A stretch of 64,000 bases of DNA from Pseudomonas petrae (lineage in GTDB: Bacteria > Pseudomonadota > Gammaproteobacteria > Pseudomonadales > Pseudomonadaceae), in NCBI RefSeq assembly GCF_021728295.1, contig NZ_JAKJXE010000003.1:372001-436000 (forward strand), written 5' to 3'. Shown in pieces: positions 49,001 to 56,704 of the stretch. Position numbers and translations under genes: made by a program. The notes beneath the pieces are model-generated. The model made no database searches. It had not been told where the DNA came from and worked only from the letters and a program-made list of their open reading frames with translations. The first letter of the stretch is position 1; each line of letters begins with the position of its first letter.

Positions 49001-50021
49001 GGACAAGCGTTATCGCTATGACGGCTTCGGGCGGATGATCGAAAAACGCAGCGCCCGCCACGGCACCCAACGTTTTGCCTATAACGCCGACAGTCGCCTG
49101 ATCGAAGTGCGCAACCCGAATGGCCACGTCGTACGCATGATCTACGACCCGCTGGGCCGACGCATCGGCAAACGCGAACAAGACCAACACGGCCAATTGC
49201 TCGGCGAAACTCGCTTCACCTGGGACGGCCTGCGCCTGCTGCAAGAACAACGCAACAGCCTGACCAGCCTGTACGTCTACGCCGACGGCAGCCACGAACC
49301 CCTCGCCCGCATCGACGGCAGCGGCGCCCTGCAAAAAATTCGCTATTACCACAACGACCTTAACGGCCTGCCCGAGCAGTTGACCGAAGCTGACGGGCAT
49401 GTCGTTTGGCAGGCGCGTTATCAGGTCTGGGGCAACACCGCCGAAGAGGCCCGCGAGCCGTACTTCATCGAGGAACAAAATCTCAGATTTCAGGGCCAAT
49501 ACCTTGATCGCGAAACCGGACTGCACTACAACACCTTCAGGTTCTACGACCCGGATGTGGGAAGGTTCACGACGCCGGATCCTATTGGGTTGGCGGGCGG
49601 GATTAATCTCTATCAGTACGCGCCGAATCCGGTTGGGTGGGTGGATCCGTGGGGTTGGAATTGCAACCCCAACAAGAAGACGTCCTATCAGGCGACAAGT
49701 AGGAGGGATGCGTTTCGACAATTAAAGCGTGATGCCGGTATTCCAGTCAGCGCAGCTCCAACAAGGCTATATAGACAACCGCTCGATGATGGATACGGCA
49801 GTCCGGTTATGCAAAATGGAGAAGCTGTGATGACAAGAAACTATGAGTACGTCAATATCAGGGGTAGCAAAATTACTATTCAAGAGCACAGTTACGGCCA
49901 CTCGAAGGCAACACATATGCATGGCGCAGAACCGCACTTCAACGCTCGGCAGGGAGATAAGCTGCGCTCCGGCTCAGCGGACGGCACTCACGGCCACTAC
50001 AATTTTGGCATCGAAAAATGA
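45642..50021 (+). CDS. Rhs2, prePAAR-PAAR Rhs effector with HNH/Endo VII-like nuclease tip
   Basis: 1459 residues. The N-terminal 120 residues are almost identical to Rhs1 (AARVGDALSH prePAAR and two helices). The RHS/YD core diverges more. The core ends [24 protein letters not shown] near 1339, with W in place of the L of Rhs1. The tip of 120 residues begins after NCNPNKK and holds DAFRQLKRDAGIPVSAAP, then RNYEYVNIRGSKITIQEHSYGH, then HFNARQGDKL and HGHYNF. That E-H, H and H-N ladder is the pattern of HNH/endonuclease VII toxins, so DNA cleavage in the target cell is the likely action. It has no EagR gene of its own. The tip is AT-richer than the core, a usual sign of cassette exchange. Confidence 0.92.
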   Translation: MSDALWAARVGDALSHTSMMADILGGVLEVAANIAIGALATAAVVAATGITVATGGIGACVLGAVVGLVVGVVMSKTGADKGLSSLCEDIGNGLFPPTPQANISTGSTDTFINGIPAARAAGSVPSTLVPAGSPDSAAPEEPETQSEEPGFLDMAKGFFAQMWRPTVATPGPGVVPKPLDLVLCTRHPPMPPQMLAEGSDKVTINGQPAVRSGDRSTCDATVVSSGLISPNVRIGGGKVVVREIRSGKTPGVGLAITALMMLKGSKGKFLSNLPCMLLSGVNSFVVSSAMGALTNAIAGSPNPVHAATGAKVLGGDEELDFVLPGILPIEWQRFYSSRDERRDGLFGAGWSVAFEVSVRIEAHPEGGERLIYIDEQARSIDMGAIPLGGAVFSAGEGLAVKRHGDGQLLIESEDGVYRLFEPTLTDASLLRLTQLGDRNDNRLYLDYDAGGRLIQLRDTLNALCVSMAYSAQWPRRVERVERSFSDQTQEVLASYAYDAFGDLAEVRDALGAVQRRFAYDSRQRMVEHQLPTGLRCFYEWALIDGRDWRVVRHWTDEGDEYRFDYDLGAGSTQITDSLNRRSTRLWNSQHQITEYTDNLGQTWRFAWNDERQLLSAVDPQGGKWSYSYDDAGNVSATEDPLGRSDSTVWLEHWSLPLVETDAAGNSWQYRYDPRGNCTHETDPLGHVTRYRYDGRGQVIEIIDAIGKRKQLRWNEFGQLIEHVDCSGYPTAFSYDQRGYLQGITDALGERTLYQHDAQGRLLRSQLTDGRVEHYVRDASGLLTGYTDPAGHTTRYEYDRRGQVRQRLDAHNRQVQFSYDAYGRLQALTNENGESYRFVWDAADRLVTQQDLDGSQRRYGYDALSHPVRLEQLPAPDENQRITDSIVHSLERDGVGRLIAKVTGDGRTEYRYDLLDQLIEVAFADEFGQQQTLGFAYDAMGQLLSEHTAAGVLQHHYDELGNLTQTQLPDGRWLNRLHYGSGHLHQINLDGQVISDLERDRLHREVLRSQGQISTRSQYDRTGRLRSRLRRATHQPPQLPAESSREFEYDHADNLIGRLNRNRQRDQRTLLHYDATARIMASQDNLQGNSETFAYDAAANLLDGPQSGAGRVVHNRLLTYQDKRYRYDGFGRMIEKRSARHGTQRFAYNADSRLIEVRNPNGHVVRMIYDPLGRRIGKREQDQHGQLLGETRFTWDGLRLLQEQRNSLTSLYVYADGSHEPLARIDGSGALQKIRYYHNDLNGLPEQLTEADGHVVWQARYQVWGNTAEEAREPYFIEEQNLRFQGQYLDRETGLHYNTFRFYDPDVGRFTTPDPIGLAGGINLYQYAPNPVGWVDPWGWNCNPNKKTSYQATSRRDAFRQLKRDAGIPVSAAPTRLYRQPLDDGYGSPVMQNGEAVMTRNYEYVNIRGSKITIQEHSYGHSKATHMHGAEPHFNARQGDKLRSGSADGTHGHYNFGIEK
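48434..49658 (+). repeat. Direct repeat of the rhs 3' core (copy in rhs2; partner 50722-51946)
   Basis: The last third of the rhs2 core, from GCTGGGGTTTGCC to the DPWGW codons, recurs in the orphan element with few base changes. Both copies end at the same toxin junction (DPLGW in the orphan). This is the homology needed to replace one toxin tip by the other. Confidence 0.88.
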
Positions 50022-50401
50022 ACATCATCGACTGTATCTATAACAACACATTCCTTAAAAGCATCTTTCCTGAAGGGCTCACGGATACTGTGCTCATTGC
50101 GCACATCGGCTTCGACCCAGACTCTGAGTTTAGTTTAAATATCCATACACGACAGAAACCCTCTCGAGAGATACCCAAATGGGGAGCTTGGGGAGTAAAT
50201 TACGACACTGTCGTCATCGCAATGCTAGGCACAGGGATTGATGACATAGAGATTGCGGATTGGAACAAAATCGATTACAGCAATGTGGAGTGCGAATTAC
50301 GCGACCGCAAATTATGTATCCAAACTAAAGGCGAGGGCTGGAAAATAGCATTTACGGTTAGCACGCTGACATTTCAACAGTGCAGGACGTACCTTTCTTA
50401 A
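50018..50401 (+). CDS. Putative immunity protein for Rhs2 (Imm50-like)
   Basis: 127 residues, cytoplasmic, overlapping the rhs2 stop by four bases (ATGA). Alternating hydrophobic strands (DTVLIAHIGFDPDSEFSLNIHT, then PKWGAWGVNYDTVVIAMLG, then KIAFTVST) suggest a beta-rich fold. The spacing recalls the Imm50 group of polymorphic-toxin immunity proteins, but that is only an impression. It is notably AT-rich relative to rhs2. It should neutralise the nuclease tip. Confidence 0.72.
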   Translation: MNIIDCIYNNTFLKSIFPEGLTDTVLIAHIGFDPDSEFSLNIHTRQKPSREIPKWGAWGVNYDTVVIAMLGTGIDDIEIADWNKIDYSNVECELRDRKLCIQTKGEGWKIAFTVSTLTFQQCRTYLS

Positions 50402-50457
50402 CGATTGCCCACCTCATCCTGATGCGGGCATTGGGGCAATGATTCTTACTGCCGCTA

Positions 50458-50708
50458 TCAAACTACCAACAACCGCTGCCGCAGCTTGCCGATCTCGTCG
50501 CGCATTTGCGCCGCCGCTTCGAATTCCAGGTCGCGGGCCAGTTGGTATCTTCTCTTCCAGCTGACGAATGCATTTGGTGATTTCGCTCGGCGAGCGCAAT
50601 TCGGCTTCGTACTTGGCGTTTTCCTCGGCGGCTTTGGCCATGCCTTTACGCTTCTTGCTGCGCGAGCCGTGTACGGTGGCGCCTTCCATGATGTCGGCAA
50701 CGGCCTTT
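50458..50708 (-). pseudogene. uvrB: Antisense 3' fragment of uvrB with a two-base deletion
   Basis: Read on the minus strand it gives [20 protein letters not shown], then [15 protein letters not shown] and QLEEK. After a loss of two bases near 50546 it continues [20 protein letters not shown] and KLRQRLLVV with a stop at 50458. This is the C-terminal UVR domain of the excision nuclease subunit UvrB. Only about 80 codons remain, and the expected AAGATGTACCAA reads AAGATACCAA. The full gene must be elsewhere. The fragment is joined to rhs sequence at 50694-50708. Confidence 0.88.
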
Positions 50709-52306
50709 CCCCGCCCACGAAGCTGGGGTTTGCCTACGACGCGATGGGTCAGTTGCTCAGCGAGCACACGGCGGCTGGCGCGTTGCAGCATCACTACGAC
50801 GAACTGGGCAATCTGGCTCAAACCCAACTGCCCGATGGCCGTTGGCTCAATCGCCTGCATTACGGCAGCGGCCATCTGCACCAGATCAATCTCGATGGGC
50901 AGGTCATCAGCGACTTCGAGCGTGATCGCCTGCATCGCGAGGTGCTGCGCAGCCAGGGGCAGATCAGCACGCGCAGCCAGTACGACCGCACGGGGCGTCT
51001 GCGTTCCCGGTTGCGTCGGGCCACTCATCAACCGCCGCAACTGCCTGCCGAATCGGGCAAGGAATTTGAATACGATCCCGCCGACAACCTGATCGGACGA
51101 CTGCATCGCAACCGCCAGCGTGACCAGCGAACGCTGCTGCACTACGACGCCACGGCGCGGATCATGGCCAGTCAGGACAACTTTCAGGGAAACAGCGAAA
51201 CCTTCGCCTACGACGCCGCCGCCAACCTGCTCGACGGCCCGCAATCCGGTGCCGGGCGGGTCGTGCACAACAGGCTGCTGACGTATCAGGACAAGCGTTA
51301 TCGCTATGACGGCTTCGGGCGGATGATCGAAAAACTCAGCGCCCGCCACGGCACCCAACGTTTTGCCTACAACGCCGCCAGCCGCCTGACCGAAGTGCGC
51401 AACCCGAATGGCCACGTCGTGCGCATGAACTACGACCCGCTGGGCCGACGCATAGGCAAACGCGAACACGATCAACACGGCCAATTGCTCGGCGAAACGG
51501 TCTTTACCTGGGATGGCCTGCGCCTGCTGCACGAACAACGCAACAGCCTGACCAGCCTGGACGTCTACGCCGACGGCAGCCACGACCCCCTCGCCCGCAT
51601 CGACGGCAGCGGCGGCCTGCAAAAAATTCGCTACTACCACAACGACCTCAACGGCCTGCCCGAAAAGGTGACCGAATCTGACGGCCACGTCGTTTGGCAG
51701 GCGCGTTATCAGGTCTGGGGCAACACCGCCGAAGAGGCCCGCGAGCCGTACTTCCTCGAGGAACAGAACCTCAGATTCCAGGGCCAATACCTTGATCGCG
51801 AGACCGGACTGCACTACAACACCTTCAGGTTCTACGACCCGGATGTGGGAAGGTTCACGACGCCGGATCCTATTGGGTTGGCGGGCGGGATCAACCTTTA
51901 TCAGTACGCGCCGAATCCGGTTGGGTGGGTGGATCCTCTGGGATGGAAGCCTTGCTTCCGGGACACTAAGGCTCAAGCTCATGCCGAGTCGATTATCAAG
52001 AGACATGGTGGTGTTGCGGCTGGCGAGAACAGATACAAAATGCCTAACCGACGTGCTGCGCGTCAGGCTGCGTCTGAGATTGCTGGCAACTTGGGCTCGA
52101 GACCTCTGCCAATTACCAAAGCAGACTTCCGAGGAGGGCCACCCTCGTGGAAAAACTCTCAAGGAAGGATAGGCATGAAAAACCAGTCAGAGACGTCCGG
52201 ATGGAGGGATGACTCACCTGGCCATCCCCAACTGGGCGCAGGCCCTCATGTGAACGCCTGGAATAATGAACAAGGCATCACATCCAACCTTCATTTGGAT
52301 TACTGA
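50694..52306 (+). pseudogene. Orphan Rhs core with third toxin tip (internally deleted)
   Basis: The frame runs from the antisense uvrB scrap into [10 protein letters not shown], equivalent to DIGNGLFPPT of the PAAR region. It then passes directly and in frame into [11 protein letters not shown] of the core; roughly 850 residues are missing. The rest follows rhs2 closely to DPLGW at 51946. The tip (51947-52303, 119 codons) begins [16 protein letters not shown] and includes [20 protein letters not shown], then GWRDD and GAGPHVNAWNN. I cannot assign its family; the GPHVNxW motif recurs in several polymorphic toxins. With no start or prePAAR it is probably not secreted as it stands. Confidence 0.8.
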
Positions 52307-52307
52307 T

Positions 52308-52706
52308 ATGAAAAAGCTGGTTGTACGCTCCAGTTCAAATCTGGAAAAAGCTTTAGAGGATAAGGTAGAGCCTTACTGGTACACCGTTCTGCGTGATGAA
52401 CATCAATCCTCGATACGGTCAGAAAAAAACCCATGGAACCAAGATGCGGCCGAGCTTGAGAAAACAGTATATCTCGCAGACGATTGCGTAATTACGATGC
52501 GCCCCGCTCGCTATGCATTAAAAAATGATGGCTCCTACGATTACGAAAAGGACCACTACTTTTTAGAGATTTCGAACCAAGACAGCTCCATAGTATTTAG
52601 CTCAGCTCGCGTCTATGTATGGGAGGAAGTGAATAGGTTGGCTGTTTTTTTTAAAGGACTTTCTTTCACCACTGCCACTCGCGTCTGGAAAGTAAAAAAG
52701 CTGTAG
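52308..52706 (+). CDS. Putative immunity protein for the orphan Rhs tip
   Basis: 132 residues from the ATG at 52308, one base after the orphan rhs stop. It is cytoplasmic, beta-rich and acidic (TMRPARYALKNDGSYDYEKDHYFLEIS), and markedly AT-rich. No family is recognised. It is intact although the toxin lacks its delivery part, as is usual for orphan toxin-immunity modules. It could give protection against sister strains that use this tip. Confidence 0.68.
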   Translation: MKKLVVRSSSNLEKALEDKVEPYWYTVLRDEHQSSIRSEKNPWNQDAAELEKTVYLADDCVITMRPARYALKNDGSYDYEKDHYFLEISNQDSSIVFSSARVYVWEEVNRLAVFFKGLSFTTATRVWKVKKL

Positions 52707-52742
52707 CGCATCAACTTCCCACTCCTGTCACCTGAACAATAA

Positions 52743-53170
52743 ATGTCTAACCCACTCTACGCAGCCCGCCTGGGCAACGCCCTTTCCCATACTTCGATGA
52801 TGGCTGACATCCTCGGCGGTGTGCTTGAGGTTGCGGCTAACGTGGCGATCACAGCGCTCGCCACTGCTGCCGTAGTAGCGGCAACGGGGATTACCGTGGC
52901 GACGGGCGGGATCGGTGCGTGTGTGTTGGGGCGGTGGTTGGGGTGATTGTCGGCGTTGCGATGAGCAAAACCGGGGCCGACAAGGGGCTGAGTTCGTTAT
53001 GCGAGGACATTGGCAACGGCCTGTTCCCGCCCACGGTGCAGGCCAATATCCTCACTGGCTCGACCGACACATTCATCAACGGCATCGCTGCGGCGCGGGC
53101 CGCCGGGGCAGTGCCTTCGGAGTTGGACGCCAGCGGTTCGCAAAAAGGAGGCAAATGTGGATCGCGGTGA
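52743..53170 (+). pseudogene. Frameshifted, truncated third Rhs N-terminus
   Basis: It opens MSNPLYAARLGNALSHTSMM, like rhs1 and rhs2, but the prePAAR aspartate is N. After the helices a missing G in a run near 52930 shifts the frame: GACVLG continues in another frame as AVVGVIVGVAMSKTGADKG. The shifted frame goes on through GSTDTFINGIAAARAAG and stops at 53170, just where the variable linker of the PAAR region begins in the other two copies. No core or tip remains. Confidence 0.85.
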
Positions 53171-53387
53171 GTTGGCCGAACAGTTGAAAACAATCCAAGC
53201 CCCCGTCGACAGCTACGCCATCGGCGAAATCAACGACGAGGCTCTCTGCCTGGTCGAAGAAAACGGGCGCTGGTCGATCTTCTACAGTGAGCGCGGATTG
53301 CGCACCGAAGAGCAGCACTTCAGGGACGAAAACAGCGCCTGCGTCGCCTTTTTGCAGCGCCTGAAACACATGTTTGGCATCCGATGA
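53157..53387 (+). CDS. Orphan immunity-like small protein (Imm59-like)
   Basis: 76 residues from a GTG at 53157 preceded by AAGGAGG at ideal distance. The sequence includes SYAIGEINDEALCLVEENGRW, then SIFYSERG, then FRDENSACVAF. The pattern Y-S-E-R-G with a following E-x-A-C is typical of a small immunity-protein group I associate with Imm59. It overlaps the truncated rhs N-terminus and lacks a toxin, so it is a solitary immunity gene. Confidence 0.6.
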   Translation: MDRGELAEQLKTIQAPVDSYAIGEINDEALCLVEENGRWSIFYSERGLRTEEQHFRDENSACVAFLQRLKHMFGIR

Positions 53388-53400
53388 GTCAGGGGAGATC

Positions 53401-53423
53401 GGACCGGGGCTACGCAGCGGTCC
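53401..53423. terminator. Weak hairpin between the Rhs array and the chemoreceptor
   Basis: GGACCG pairs with CGGTCC around an 11-base loop between two convergent transcription units. There is no T run, so termination is uncertain. Confidence 0.3.
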
Positions 53424-53507
53424 TGTAACACCTTGGATCGATCAGGCTTGCCAAAGATTTACCAATCTCCGTCCAAGCGATAACCACTCCACGTACCTCC
53501 CCGGCGG

Positions 53508-55412
53508 CTAGACAACGAATTTGCTCACCAACCCCTGCAGATGCACACCCAAACGCGCCAGCTCAACGCTTGACGCTGCTGTTTGTTCACTGGCGGAAGC
53601 GGTCTGCTCGGAGATGTCCCTTACGCTGAGAACACTGCGATTGATTTCTTCGGCCACGGCACTTTGCTCTTCAGCAGAGGCGGCGATTTGCTGGTTCATC
53701 GACTCGATGGTTGAAATTGAGCGGCTGATGTTGCCGATCGAAGCCCCTGCATCACGCGCCAGCTCCACGCTGCTGTCAGTCAGGACGCGACTGTTTTCCA
53801 GGGTGTTCGCCACCTGTGCGGTCCGGCTGTGCAGACCACCAATCAATGTCGCAATTTCTTCGGTCGACGCTTGGGTGCGCTGGGCAAGACTTCTCACTTC
53901 ATCCGCAACCACAGCAAAACCTCGTCCGGCTTCGCCAGCGCGCGCGGCTTCAATAGCGGCATTGAGTGCCAGCAAGTTGGTTTGCTCGGCAACGGCCTTG
54001 ATAACGTCAAGCACTCCGCCGATCTTATTGCTCTCTTGCTTGAGCTCATCCATCGCGGTCTTCGAATGACCCACTTCGGTTGCGAGCTTTTCGATCTGGA
54101 GCACTGCCTTGGCGACAACTGCATCCCCATCGCGGGCTTCTTTGGAGGCGCTGACCGCCGCATGTGACGCCTGCTCTGCGTTCCTCGCCACTTCCTGAAC
54201 AGTGGCGGCCATTTCATTCATGGCTGTTGCGACCTGATCGGTTTCGCTTCTCTGGCTATTGACCCCCGCACTGGTCTGCTCGGTCACTGCCGACAACTGT
54301 TCGGCAGCGCTCGCGATCTGAGTGACGCCGTCACGCAAGCCCCCCATCAATTGCCGCAGGTTCGTGGTCATTCTGTGCATGCTGGTTTGCAGCAGGCCAA
54401 GTTCGTCTCGCCTTACCGTCACTTCGCTGTAGGTCAGATCACCGTTTGCTACTCGATCAGCCAACTGCAGCGCCTCGCGAAGCGGCCCCACGATGACGCG
54501 TGTGATGACCCATGCAGCCAATGCGCTGATGATGAGCGCGATACTGAGCCAAATAATCAACATCTTGTTGGCTTGACCAACGTCCTCAATACGCAGCGAA
54601 ACCTGGTTTTGTGCCAACTGATCGGCGGAACTCAGCAAGATCTCGATGGTTTTCGTGATACCCGCCTGTCCTTGGTTAATCGCAGCCTGTGCTTCTGAGA
54701 ACTGAGCGATGGCAGCCTGGTATTTACTCAGTGAAGCCTGGAGACCTTTAATGACATCAGGTTGAAATCCGGCGGCTTGCAGGGATTGGGTGTTGTTCAA
54801 GACCGTGGCGATTGAAGCGATCGCCAGCGGCTGCGCGTCAGGTTTGAGCGTGTAAGTGTACCCACGCACATCAAAGCGCATTTTCTGAAAGAGCGTCTGC
54901 TCCTGCCTGATTGCATCTTGCTGTGCGGGCGTGCCTTCTGGCAAATTGGCGAATACGTCAAGGCGTTGAAGCGCCTCCGATGCATCGTCGCCGTTACTGC
55001 CAAATACGGCTCGACTGGCTTCGCGAGCGTGGGTCCCATTGATGACATCGTTGTAAAAACCCTTGTACACCGTCATCGCGGCTGTCGCGGTTTTTACATG
55101 GGGGATATTGACTTCGGAATCCAGTATTTCGCGTAAATAAGCCAAATGACCGTCTAGATTGCCGTAGGCTTTCAGCCAGCTGGCGGCGTTTGCGTCGTCA
55201 GAATTCAGGCTGTAAACCGGCCGGGCTATGCGCATGTCCCGCGTCAGCGTTGTGAGTTTCGCGATATCAGACACACGCTCACTTCGTTCGCTGAGTGAGG
55301 AGATTCCTGTCCACCCCGTGAAAGCGATCAGCACGGTAAATATGATCACCAGGGTGAAGCCGAGTACAAGCTTTGACCTGACAGTCATATTGATCAATAT
55401 ATTATTTAACAT
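53508..55412 (-). CDS. Methyl-accepting chemotaxis protein with HBM-type sensor domain
   Basis: 634 residues. A first membrane helix lies at about 13-33. A periplasmic all-helical region of about 245 residues follows, too long for a plain four-helix bundle and matching the helical bimodular (HBM) plan of P. putida McpS. A second helix lies near 285-305. HAMP runs from [14 protein letters not shown]. The signalling tip [35 protein letters not shown] follows. HBM receptors commonly sense organic acids; the ligand here is unknown. A later ATG (55388) is possible but AGAGGGC precedes the first. It converges on the Rhs array and is functionally separate. Confidence 0.92.
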   Translation of the reverse strand: MLNNILINMTVRSKLVLGFTLVIIFTVLIAFTGWTGISSLSERSERVSDIAKLTTLTRDMRIARPVYSLNSDDANAASWLKAYGNLDGHLAYLREILDSEVNIPHVKTATAAMTVYKGFYNDVINGTHAREASRAVFGSNGDDASEALQRLDVFANLPEGTPAQQDAIRQEQTLFQKMRFDVRGYTYTLKPDAQPLAIASIATVLNNTQSLQAAGFQPDVIKGLQASLSKYQAAIAQFSEAQAAINQGQAGITKTIEILLSSADQLAQNQVSLRIEDVGQANKMLIIWLSIALIISALAAWVITRVIVGPLREALQLADRVANGDLTYSEVTVRRDELGLLQTSMHRMTTNLRQLMGGLRDGVTQIASAAEQLSAVTEQTSAGVNSQRSETDQVATAMNEMAATVQEVARNAEQASHAAVSASKEARDGDAVVAKAVLQIEKLATEVGHSKTAMDELKQESNKIGGVLDVIKAVAEQTNLLALNAAIEAARAGEAGRGFAVVADEVRSLAQRTQASTEEIATLIGGLHSRTAQVANTLENSRVLTDSSVELARDAGASIGNISRSISTIESMNQQIAASAEEQSAVAEEINRSVLSVRDISEQTASASEQTAASSVELARLGVHLQGLVSKFVV

Positions 55413-55965
55413 GGCGCCCTCTGAAAGTTATAGGTATTCACATAGGGGAGGGCTACTCTCTGCCATACCTACCTCCTTAAACTTCGGCCACGCGCAACGA
55501 AACTTTAGTGAAATATCACTTTTCATCCGCTATCGGCCTAATAGTGCATTTTTATCGACGATAACTGGCTCGAATATGAAAGTTCAACTTATTTGCCGTT
55601 TCGTTGCGTGCCCGATGGACGGTCGTGTCGGCCGGGGGCTGAGGTAACCTTGGGCTTAAAAGGTTGGAAATGATGCTGCTACAAGCCAAGTGCGCCAAGG
55701 TCGGGCCTTTCAAGGCTAAAGAGTTAGGGAAAGTGACCATCGGTGGATGGAAGCTGGATCAGCCGCATACAACACACACTTACTCTTTACGTTAATTGTG
55801 GCTATTGCCCATCTCATGGCAACTTCTCTTTTAAATAGCTAGCATCGTTAGATACCTAATTAATAAGCACTCACGCTGGCTGCTGTTAGTTGATCACCAC
55901 TTAAATCCCGCGAGGTATTTATAGTGCAGACCCATTGCCTGGCAAGCCGGTAGAATCTTAAACTT
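55413..55965. other. 553-base intergenic region upstream of the chemoreceptor
   Basis: Contains the leftward chemoreceptor promoter and the 3' end of the TetR gene. A 41-codon rightward frame at 55670-55795 has no ribosome site or family pattern and is not called. The part from 55780 to 55920 is AT-rich without clear structure. Confidence 0.5.
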
Positions 55966-56592
55966 TCACCGCAACAAACCGGCGGCCTGAACCAGCTTGA
56001 GACCCCATTCCACTCGCTCGGGAATAGCATGGATCAACTGCACCCGGTCTCCCCCCAGCAGTGCTCTGAGCTGATGGGGCGCGAACACCAAATCGATAAA
56101 TTGAAGGGCCAGCGCATCAGGATCCGAGGGTTGGTCCGGGCCTGCCAAAATGGCCGAACGCACTCTAGTGAACCCGCCTTCCCACCCGATGCGGTTCACT
56201 TCGGCCGCCAGCAGCGGGGTCCGACTGGAAGTGGCTATCACCAGGCGCATCATAGCCAGGGTATCGGGTTGCAGCGCATGTTCGAGAATGCCCTGGCCCA
56301 CGTGCCTCAGGCGGCCTTCGAGCGGGAGCGCGGGAATCGTTTCCGCAGGCACCAACAAGGTGGCGACGTGGCGCCGCACCACGGCCTCGAACAATGCCTC
56401 TTTATTGGCGTAGCGCGCATACAGAGTGGCTTTGCTGGCGCCGGCCGCCCGGGCGATGTCTTCGCATGAGGTGCCTTCGACGCCATTGGCCAAAAAGCGC
56501 TGCAGCGCGGCATCCAGCAATCGGCGCTCGGCCTCGCCCGCCTGGCTTTGCCTGGGTCTGCCGCCTTTGGATTTGGTCGTGATCAACGTCAT
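55966..56592 (-). CDS. TetR/AcrR family transcriptional regulator
   Basis: 208 residues from the ATG at 56592; a TTG at 56628 would add 12 residues. The N-terminal helix-turn-helix is clear: AERRLLDAALQRFLANGVEGTSCEDIARAAGASKATLYARYANKEALF. The C-terminal half is the AefR-like ligand and dimer domain (MRLVIATSSRTPLLAAEV). It diverges from the NmrA-like gene across a 22-base palindrome and so most likely represses that operon and itself. Confidence 0.92.
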   Translation of the reverse strand: MTLITTKSKGGRPRQSQAGEAERRLLDAALQRFLANGVEGTSCEDIARAAGASKATLYARYANKEALFEAVVRRHVATLLVPAETIPALPLEGRLRHVGQGILEHALQPDTLAMMRLVIATSSRTPLLAAEVNRIGWEGGFTRVRSAILAGPDQPSDPDALALQFIDLVFAPHQLRALLGGDRVQLIHAIPERVEWGLKLVQAAGLLR

Positions 56593-56626
56593 GGCCGGCA
56601 ACTTACCTACCTCTTGTTTGCGCGTC

Positions 56627-56648
56627 AACTAAACGGTAACGTTCAGTT
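56627..56648. promoter_or_regulatory. Candidate TetR operator
   Basis: AACTAAACGG and its inverse CGTTCAGTT meet around a central TA, giving the inverted repeat AACTRAACG. It lies between the divergent TetR and NmrA-like genes, the usual place for a TetR operator. Confidence 0.65.
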
Positions 56649-56704
56649 AAATCGGCGCAGTCAGCGCCGTTTTTACTCTTTGAAACCGACCAGGAAGGCG
56701 CTTT

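Noticed and set aside
50414..52162. 582-codon minus-strand frame opposite the orphan Rhs
   Set aside because: Only its last part (UvrB C-terminus) is meaningful; the rest is antisense to rhs core sequence.
55670..55795. 41-codon gene upstream of the chemoreceptor
   Set aside because: No ribosome site, no homology pattern and atypical codon use; left as intergenic.
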